DNA of 64,000 bases from Chitinophagales bacterium (lineage in GTDB: Bacteria > Bacteroidota > Bacteroidia > Chitinophagales > Saprospiraceae). The DNA lies in the NCBI GenBank assembly GCA_017303475.1, contig JAFLBO010000032.1:1-64000 (forward strand). The letters run 5' to 3'. Positions 60,980-64,000 of this stretch are shown piece after piece. Numbering within the stretch: position 1 is the stretch's first letter; every line of letters begins with the position of its first letter. Both the position numbers and the translations under genes were made by a program. The notes under the pieces were generated by a model, which was not told where the DNA came from, did not search any database, and saw only the letters and a list, made by a program, of their open reading frames with translations.

Positions 60980-61156
60980 CAATAACCATTTTCATCACCG
61001 CAGGCTCCAGCCACATAAATCTCCCCCCAATCACAAATCCTCCCTCCACACCTACAATTTCTCAACAAGGCTTCACGCATAATAGAATACACCTTCCGGG
61101 CATTTCCCATTGGGTCACTTTTGCAGCATCATGCTTAATTCACCCATAAATAGGCC

Positions 61157-63151
61157 ATGAAGTACGTCCTGCTTTTCCTCTTCGCTGCGCTGACCTTGTT
61201 TTGCTTCTTACACATTACATCCTGCCAACCAGGCCGGAACAAAACCTGTGTAGCCATTCAACAGCCCCTTGAAATCAATTTCGATGGGTTTACCTTACAA
61301 GGCATCCAGTTTTCTCCCTTTGAGGAAGGAAAAATCTGGGTGAGGGCCATATATCGCGACTTTCTTGTTTGGGAAATTGATGTCGCTTCCGGCCAAAAAG
61401 TATTGCTTGATCAAAATATGGCTCAATACTTTTTCACAGACAACAACAACGGAACCATTCAATACCGCTACAAAGATCCCTTTAGCCCCATTATCTGGGT
61501 GGGCGCCCCCAACAAAAATGTTGTTTGGTACGATCAAAAAAACAAAACACTGAATGAATTGCCTATCCGCCACGCACGTTGGATCCTACCCACAGAAAAG
61601 GAGGTTTTTATGGCCGATGCCAGCGGACTTTTATCCTGGAACCGAAACACACATTACATCCAAAAAATAACGTATAATCCTTCTCAAAAGCCACAGGAAT
61701 ATACCTTTAACAAGGATTCCAGCATAAGTCTGAACGCCCAGTTCACCTATCATTTTACAACCAAAACCCTAACCAGAAACGTTGTTATTGGGCAAAACGG
61801 AATAACACTAAATCAATTTGATTTTAATGCTACCACTGAAAATTTCCTGGTCACACTGAGTACCGGTATCCTGTACGCTATTGATGGAATCTCTGACCAA
61901 ATACCCGCCCAAGATCAACCACTGTACAATGTCAAAATATCCAACAACAAAATCTGGCATTCTGACAATCAGTTTTATTACGCCTATGATCCCAAAACAA
62001 AGCTAACCAATAAATATGCCTACAAAATACCGCCGGCTAACTACTATGCAGGCTCTTTTGAAGCCGACGATGAATACCTGTGGTTGTTACAACCTGAACA
62101 GACAATGCTTGTCCGGTTATCTGATAACCAGCAACTCAACTTTGCCATTCAAGCGGAAGAAATGCACTTGAGAACCATTTTGGATGACTGCAATGTTTAT
62201 TCCTTATATAAAAACAAGGTATATATCGCGTCAAAAGCTGCCTTTATCAAACAAGGCAAGTTGTTTGATGTCAACCAATATAACAATGATTTAGCTCGGT
62301 TTAACGATGTAGTTGACTCCCTTGGCCTAATGGCAGACTCCTTCCCCGGCCCGGTTATGTCAAAATTGCATTTTTTACAATCTCAGTACGCAGGAACTGA
62401 CCATGTCGAAATAAAGCAAAAACTACATTCACTCAAAACCACGGCATTTAATAATGTCAATCATTCCTTCCCAGCCGGATATATAGCTTGTTATCAGGAT
62501 ACTTCCTTGCCAACAGAATATCGGATTTCTTGTATTTCCTACCTTGTTAACCAATATGGAAGCGCTTCTGATTTCCAAAAAGTCCTTCATTTTGATCAGG
62601 AATACAAAAAACTATTTGGCATACCATCTTTCAATTATCAATATCACTCTGGATCAGCTGTAGACAGTGTAAAAAGATATCTGTTTATCACTGACAGTCT
62701 GGACAACACCAACCTCACCGAAGATTCCATCTATTATTTTAAAGCCTTAGCCTTAAATACCATTTGTCTTACAAAATGGTATTGCTCTGAAGGATGTGCC
62801 GGCTGCGATTTTTCTTTAGTAACCAACAAACTAAAGTCGTTTATAGCCAAATTTCCTAATAGTCAATTGATCGATAATGCAGTACTGCTGGTTATAACTG
62901 CCAATTTCAGCTTTGATTATAGTGAGGATGAAGCCCTTGCCGCACAAATTCGTGCGTACGAACGCTTCCTGAAAAAATATCCGGATAGCGATGCAAAACC
63001 AGATGCGCTTTTTTCTATATTTAATTCCTGGGCCTCTATGTATAATTCAAACACCCAGATGATAAAAGCCAGCGGAAAAAGGTTTATCGAAGCATTTCCA
63101 AAGGATGAAAGAGTTCAGGAAGTACAGCAGCGGTTAAAGTACTTGCATTAA
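61157..63151 (+). CDS. Lipoprotein with propeller-like N-terminus and TPR C-terminus
   Basis: 664 residues. Lipobox LHITSCQ (about residue 23). The first about 360 residues show repeated W/Y-D strands (EGKIWVRAIYRDFLVWEIDV, EYLWLLQPEQTMLVRLSDNQ) suggestive of a beta-propeller. The C-terminal about 130 residues carry FIAKFPNSQLIDNAVL, YERFLKKYPDSDAKPDALF and FIEAFPKDERVQEVQQRL, TPR units of the BamD/YbgF kind. Function unknown. Its stop overlaps the stop end of the convergent LytTR gene by 4 bp. Confidence 0.7.
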   Translation: MKYVLLFLFAALTLFCFLHITSCQPGRNKTCVAIQQPLEINFDGFTLQGIQFSPFEEGKIWVRAIYRDFLVWEIDVASGQKVLLDQNMAQYFFTDNNNGTIQYRYKDPFSPIIWVGAPNKNVVWYDQKNKTLNELPIRHARWILPTEKEVFMADASGLLSWNRNTHYIQKITYNPSQKPQEYTFNKDSSISLNAQFTYHFTTKTLTRNVVIGQNGITLNQFDFNATTENFLVTLSTGILYAIDGISDQIPAQDQPLYNVKISNNKIWHSDNQFYYAYDPKTKLTNKYAYKIPPANYYAGSFEADDEYLWLLQPEQTMLVRLSDNQQLNFAIQAEEMHLRTILDDCNVYSLYKNKVYIASKAAFIKQGKLFDVNQYNNDLARFNDVVDSLGLMADSFPGPVMSKLHFLQSQYAGTDHVEIKQKLHSLKTTAFNNVNHSFPAGYIACYQDTSLPTEYRISCISYLVNQYGSASDFQKVLHFDQEYKKLFGIPSFNYQYHSGSAVDSVKRYLFITDSLDNTNLTEDSIYYFKALALNTICLTKWYCSEGCAGCDFSLVTNKLKSFIAKFPNSQLIDNAVLLVITANFSFDYSEDEALAAQIRAYERFLKKYPDSDAKPDALFSIFNSWASMYNSNTQMIKASGKRFIEAFPKDERVQEVQQRLKYLH

Positions 63152-63507
63152 ACCATCTCCAACCTTTCCAACAACCCATCCCTATAACCCTTACTCAAAG
63201 GCACTGATTTGTCTTTCAACAGTACCATCATCTCCTGCAAATCAACACTTTGCAAATAACTTAGCTGTACTACATAACTCCGGTGGGTGCGTATAAACCT
63301 ACCTTCAGGCAATCTCGATTCCAGCTCGGACAATGGAATCCGAATGGCGTATTTCTTTTGATTACTGGTGTGTATCATAGAATAATGACCATCCGCTTCC
63401 AGGTATAGGATATCGCTAAAGTTCACTTTTTCGAGCTTTTCCCGCACTTTCACAAAAAAACAATCCGTTAGCATCAGTCCTTTGTGTTCCAAATGGCTTT
63501 GTTGCAT
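63148..63507 (-). CDS. Stand-alone LytTR DNA-binding protein
   Basis: 119 residues. One LytTR domain spans nearly the whole protein (FFVKVREKLEKVNFSDILYLEADGHYSMIHT ... RLPEGRFIRTHRSYVVQLSYLQSV). No receiver domain. Such short LytTR proteins are common in Bacteroidota and usually complete; here an IS5-type transposase gene ends 42 bp upstream, so loss of an N-terminal receiver by insertion cannot be excluded, though the start MQQSHLEHKGLMLTDCFFVK looks natural. Confidence 0.8.
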   Translation of the reverse strand: MQQSHLEHKGLMLTDCFFVKVREKLEKVNFSDILYLEADGHYSMIHTSNQKKYAIRIPLSELESRLPEGRFIRTHRSYVVQLSYLQSVDLQEMMVLLKDKSVPLSKGYRDGLLERLEMV

Positions 63508-63549
63508 GAATCCTGTTCGAAGCCTGATTTTCCCTATCCCGTTTAGGTC

Positions 63550-64000
63550 TCAAGCGACTTTCACAGATTTAGGAGCGGCTATTTGAATAAATTTGTTCAG
63601 AACCGCAGTCTTAACTGCTGCCTCAGTTTTCTGGTTTCCAAACTCGCGGGCGTACATCTTTTCTCCCAATATGGTTTTCCAACGGAAGAATGCATTTTCG
63701 CTTTTGCTTCTTCGGTGATAGCCGGATTGTATTTTCCAACCTTCCCGATTAGCTTCTTGTCCGCCCTCGTCTATGATCTCCAGCGCCCGGTTTCTTGGGT
63801 GTTCAGTCGGCAGCCCATCTTTCCCCAGTTGAAACATGGCGTTTTCGCGGGGTGGTATGATTGGTTCAATTTTGGCTTCCTGCAATGTGTCCCAGCAGTC
63901 GTAATGATCATATGCTCCATCTGCCCCAAGTTTACCAATATTTACTCCTTGGTCAAAGGTGTCTGCCAGCAGTTGGTTCAACATCGCAGCATCATCCGTT
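63550..64000 (-). CDS. IS5-type transposase, partial (C-terminal part)
   Basis: The frame is open from the window edge through 150 codons to the stop at 63550; the N-terminus lies outside. DDE signs: GADGAYD (second Asp), IIPPRENA, RNRALEIIDEGG, and the Y-H-R-R-S-K-S-E-N block with the catalytic Glu (GYHRRSKSENAFFRWK). This is the IS5/IS4 superfamily pattern. The insertion sequence end must lie between 63508 and 63549, but its terminal inverted repeat cannot be defined without the other end. Confidence 0.88.
   Translation of the reverse strand, partial: TDDAAMLNQLLADTFDQGVNIGKLGADGAYDHYDCWDTLQEAKIEPIIPPRENAMFQLGKDGLPTEHPRNRALEIIDEGGQEANREGWKIQSGYHRRSKSENAFFRWKTILGEKMYAREFGNQKTEAAVKTAVLNKFIQIAAPKSVKVA

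Overview
The window looks like a chromosomal segment of a Bacteroidota member, most likely a Saprospiraceae-type (Haliscomenobacter/Lewinella-like) bacterium. The signs are type IX secretion (T9SS) C-terminal sorting domains, promoter -7 boxes of the form TAnnTTTG, no Shine-Dalgarno sequences, LytTR/two-component-propeller signalling, DUF4331, DUF4230 and DUF3347 proteins, and moderate GC. The family assignment is inference; the phylum is well supported. No tRNA, rRNA or CRISPR array was seen.

Layout. 0-9.5 kb: a partial repeat-rich adhesin, an Lrp/AsnC regulator divergent from an S41 C-terminal protease, a DUF4230 membrane protein, a 4'-phosphopantetheinyl transferase, an M43 metalloprotease with T9SS tail and a fibre-like protein. 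9.6-17 kb: parts of a type I export machine (TolC, HlyD, ABC exporter with a degenerate C39 domain), interrupted by a small opposite-strand set that includes a CdiI-like immunity protein. 17.2-24.2 kb: a copper-homeostasis locus (TPR protein, HMA-AraC regulator, CopA ATPase, CopZ-like protein, DUF3347 protein, multicopper oxidase fused to a CopB-like barrel); copA and copZ share a regulator box at identical spacing. 24.3-31 kb: GH53 lipoprotein, a pseudo-aspartic protease, a DUF922-like lipoprotein, and a membrane-bound one-component winged-helix regulator whose own promoter and that of the next operon (Asp-box and propeller proteins) share an 11-bp-spaced repeat. 31.5-35.8 kb: SDR dehydrogenase, galT-galK, an SH3b protein. 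35.9-43 kb: LytTR response regulator with a giant propeller histidine kinase, and a VIT-vWA protein fused to a caspase-like domain. 43.4-53.7 kb: anti-sigma and ECF sigma, TonB receptor, tandem DUF4331 pair, TPR lipoprotein, DinB-like protein; two genes share an ECF-like promoter motif. 53.8-64 kb: RluA pseudouridine synthase, then an AT-richer accessory stretch (two small membrane proteins, one SLATT/DUF4231-like; a membrane-anchored trypsin-like protease; secreted unknowns), a LytTR regulator and an IS5-type transposase cut by the window edge.

The most striking feature is not a protein. At least a dozen intergenic gaps are filled by large inverted repeats built from 7-9 bp tandem units. Members of one subfamily share the loop but differ in their arms, and the arm differences are mirrored on both sides. 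Several elements begin or end exactly at stop codons. They lie between convergent genes and also inside apparent operons (ABC-HlyD, galK-galT).
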